DNA from: JANQPX01 sp039197065
Lineage (GTDB): Bacteria; Pseudomonadota; Alphaproteobacteria; Geminicoccales; Geminicoccaceae
Direction of reading: 5' to 3'
DNA: 64,000 nucleotides
Assembly: GCA_039197065.1 (NCBI GenBank)
Contig: JBCCUL010000040.1
Span: forward strand, 13,054-77,053
The position numbers and the translations under genes are program-made. The notes under the pieces are model-generated. The model saw nothing but the letters and a program-made list of their open reading frames with translations, ran no database searches and had not been told where the DNA came from. Positions 62,510-64,000 of the stretch are shown in pieces (position 1 is the first letter of the stretch; each line of letters opens with the position of its first letter).

Positions 62510-63466
62510 ATGGCTGATATCATTTGCTTTGGCGATCTTCTGATCGACTTCGTACCGACCGAGAGCGGCCTGGACTTCACGGATCTGCCAACCTTCAAAC
62601 CGGCGCCGGGCGGCGCTGCGGCCAACGTTGCAGCCGGCCTCGCCAGGCTCGGCGTCAAGAGTGCCTTCATGGGCAAGGTCGGCGATGAAGCCTTCGGCCA
62701 TCTTCTTGTCGAAACGCTCAGGCGCGAAGGCGTGGACGTCGGACCGCTCCGCGTGGACGGTGATGCTCGCACGGCACTCGCCTTCGTCACGCTGACCAAA
62801 GACGGTGAGCGCGACTTCCTGTTTTACCGCCATCCCTCCGCCGACATGCTTTTCACGCCTGACGAGGTCGATGTGGCGGCGATCGAGAAGGCCGGGATTT
62901 TCCACTTCGATTCGATCAGTCTCGCAGCACCGCAGCCGAGGGAAACCGCTCTGTTCGCAGCTGATCACGCGGTCAGCGCAGGCAAGCTGATTTCCTATGA
63001 CGTCAATCTGAGGCTGCCGCTTTGGGACAACGAAGCCGAGGCCAAGCAAGGCATCATGGAAGGCCTGAAGCGGGCAGCCATCGTCAAGCTCAGCGATGAA
63101 GAACTGGACTTCATGACCGGCGGAACGTCGCCCAAGGACATCCGCGCACATCTCTGGCACGACGGCTTGAAGCTGGTGGTCTTGAGCATTGGCGAGAAAG
63201 GCTGCATCGCGATGACTGAGCATGGCGACCAATTGATACCAAGTGTTCCGGTCAAGCCGGTCGATACCACGGGCGCCGGCGATGGTTTCGTCGCCGGTCT
63301 GCTCTCCGGCGTCGTGGCAACCCCCGCCATGCTCGACGACGATCACGCCATCGCCGGGCTTTGCCGCTTCGCCAATGCCGTCGGCGCTCTGACCACCACC
63401 GCGCGCGGTGCTATCCCCTCGCTCCCGACGCGAGATCAGGTGGATGCGATTCTGTCGGGTGCTTGA
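62510..63466 (+). CDS. PfkB-family sugar kinase, fructokinase-like
   Basis: 318 aa. PfkB signatures: FKPAPGGAAANVAAGLARLG near residue 33, and DTTGAGDGFVAGLL near the C-terminus, with the catalytic Asp. It would phosphorylate the fructose released by MtlK to fructose-6-phosphate. ATG 62510 gives the natural MADIICFGDLLIDFVP start, and upstream in-frame ATGs (62408, 62492, 62507) are not conserved. edd begins 69 nt downstream on the same strand. Confidence 0.9.
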   Translation: MADIICFGDLLIDFVPTESGLDFTDLPTFKPAPGGAAANVAAGLARLGVKSAFMGKVGDEAFGHLLVETLRREGVDVGPLRVDGDARTALAFVTLTKDGERDFLFYRHPSADMLFTPDEVDVAAIEKAGIFHFDSISLAAPQPRETALFAADHAVSAGKLISYDVNLRLPLWDNEAEAKQGIMEGLKRAAIVKLSDEELDFMTGGTSPKDIRAHLWHDGLKLVVLSIGEKGCIAMTEHGDQLIPSVPVKPVDTTGAGDGFVAGLLSGVVATPAMLDDDHAIAGLCRFANAVGALTTTARGAIPSLPTRDQVDAILSGA

Positions 63467-63535
63467 GGCGATGACAGGTTTTCTGCGCCTACATGACGCG
63501 ACAATGTCAACATCAACCGATGGAGCGGTCTTTCG

Positions 63536-64000
63536 ATGCATGCGCGACTGATCGAAATCACCGAGCGTATCGCGGAGCGAAGCGCTGCGAGCCGGCGTGT
63601 TTATCTGAAGATGATCCGTGATGCAGGGCGAAGCGGTGCCAACCGCGGAGCGCTTTCCTGTAGCAATCTCGCCCACGGCTTCGCGGCCTGCGATACAGAT
63701 GACAAGAACGACCTGAAGGGCGAGGCGAAGGCCAATATCGCCATCGTCTCCGCCTATAACGACATGCTGTCGGCCCATCAGCCGCTCGAAACCTACCCGG
63801 CCCTGATCAAAGACGCCTGCCGCGAAGCGGGCGCCGTCGCTCAGTTCGCAGGCGGCGTTCCGGCGATGTGCGATGGGGTCACCCAGGGCCAGCCGGGCAT
63901 GGAGCTCTCGCTCTTCTCGCGGGACGTCATCGCCATGGCATCAGCTGTCGCCCTCTCCCACGACATGTTCGACGGCGCCTTGTTCCTCGGCGTCTGCGAC
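63536..64000 (+). CDS. edd: Phosphogluconate dehydratase, partial (runs off right edge)
   Basis: The first 155 residues of a roughly 600-aa protein. IlvD/EDD family: NLAHGFAACD, IVSAYNDMLSAHQPLETYP, and GVPAMCDGVTQGQPGMELSLFSRD, the [4Fe-4S] Cys-bearing segments. First enzyme of the Entner-Doudoroff branch. GGAG lies 10 nt before ATG 63536. Placed after the kinase, it links polyol catabolism to central metabolism. Confidence 0.93.
   Translation, partial: MHARLIEITERIAERSAASRRVYLKMIRDAGRSGANRGALSCSNLAHGFAACDTDDKNDLKGEAKANIAIVSAYNDMLSAHQPLETYPALIKDACREAGAVAQFAGGVPAMCDGVTQGQPGMELSLFSRDVIAMASAVALSHDMFDGALFLGVCD

Overview
The window is a gene-dense, GC-rich (about 60%) stretch of a bacterial chromosome, most likely an alphaproteobacterium of the Hyphomicrobiales (Rhizobiales) type. 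Four things point that way: a SmoEFGK/MtlK polyol operon, an ArsR-methyltransferase/metF/metH cluster, an alphaproteobacterial-type pyruvate carboxylase, and several canonical CtrA-type boxes (TTAA-N7-TTAA). The genus cannot be fixed from the sequence. I saw no rRNA, tRNA, CRISPR array, insertion sequence, prophage or replication origin.

Layout. 1-4.2 kb: leftward operon HAD hydrolase, hyuA, hyuB (hyuB runs off the left edge). 4.4-10.9 kb: MaoC hydratase, a secreted peptidoglycan-binding-like protein, a small protein behind a CtrA box, an SDR, TerC, and an overlapping DUF898/M48 protease pair. 10.9-20.9 kb: outer-membrane barrel, CpdA-like phosphoesterase, an orphan NMT1/THI5-type binding protein, a sugar-nucleotide epimerase, pyruvate carboxylase, aspartate dehydrogenase, cytochrome c, a small membrane protein and a GNAT enzyme. 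21.1-28.5 kb: GltB-like FMN/3Fe-4S protein, SpeD, overlapping LOG and metallo-beta-lactamase/beta-CASP genes, a LysR/DUF1127 divergent pair, DinB and GNAT. 28.6-38.1 kb: EttA, MlaA-MlaC, a small protein with a clear terminator, then ArsR-methyltransferase, metF and metH behind a palindromic operator.

38.1-43.1 kb holds the most unusual locus: two large divergently transcribed paralogues (777 and 718 aa), each with two TAXI-type periplasmic binding domains in tandem plus a low-complexity tail, and no TRAP permease nearby. 43.3-54.3 kb: MsrB, GST, FAD oxidoreductase, agmatinase, DusA, methyltransferase, a Cys-rich secreted protein, an orphan UreE-like protein, Tag glycosylase, a VOC protein and a sulfatase/phosphonate monoester hydrolase. 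Two intergenic regions here carry copies of a long hairpin sharing a 20-nt arm; one copy is flanked on both sides by CtrA-type boxes.

54.4-64 kb is a polyol catabolic locus: a SorC-type regulator divergent from smoE-smoF-smoG-smoK, a HAD phosphatase, mtlK, a PfkB sugar kinase and the start of edd. Together these would import a hexitol, oxidise it to a ketose, phosphorylate it and feed it to the Entner-Doudoroff pathway.
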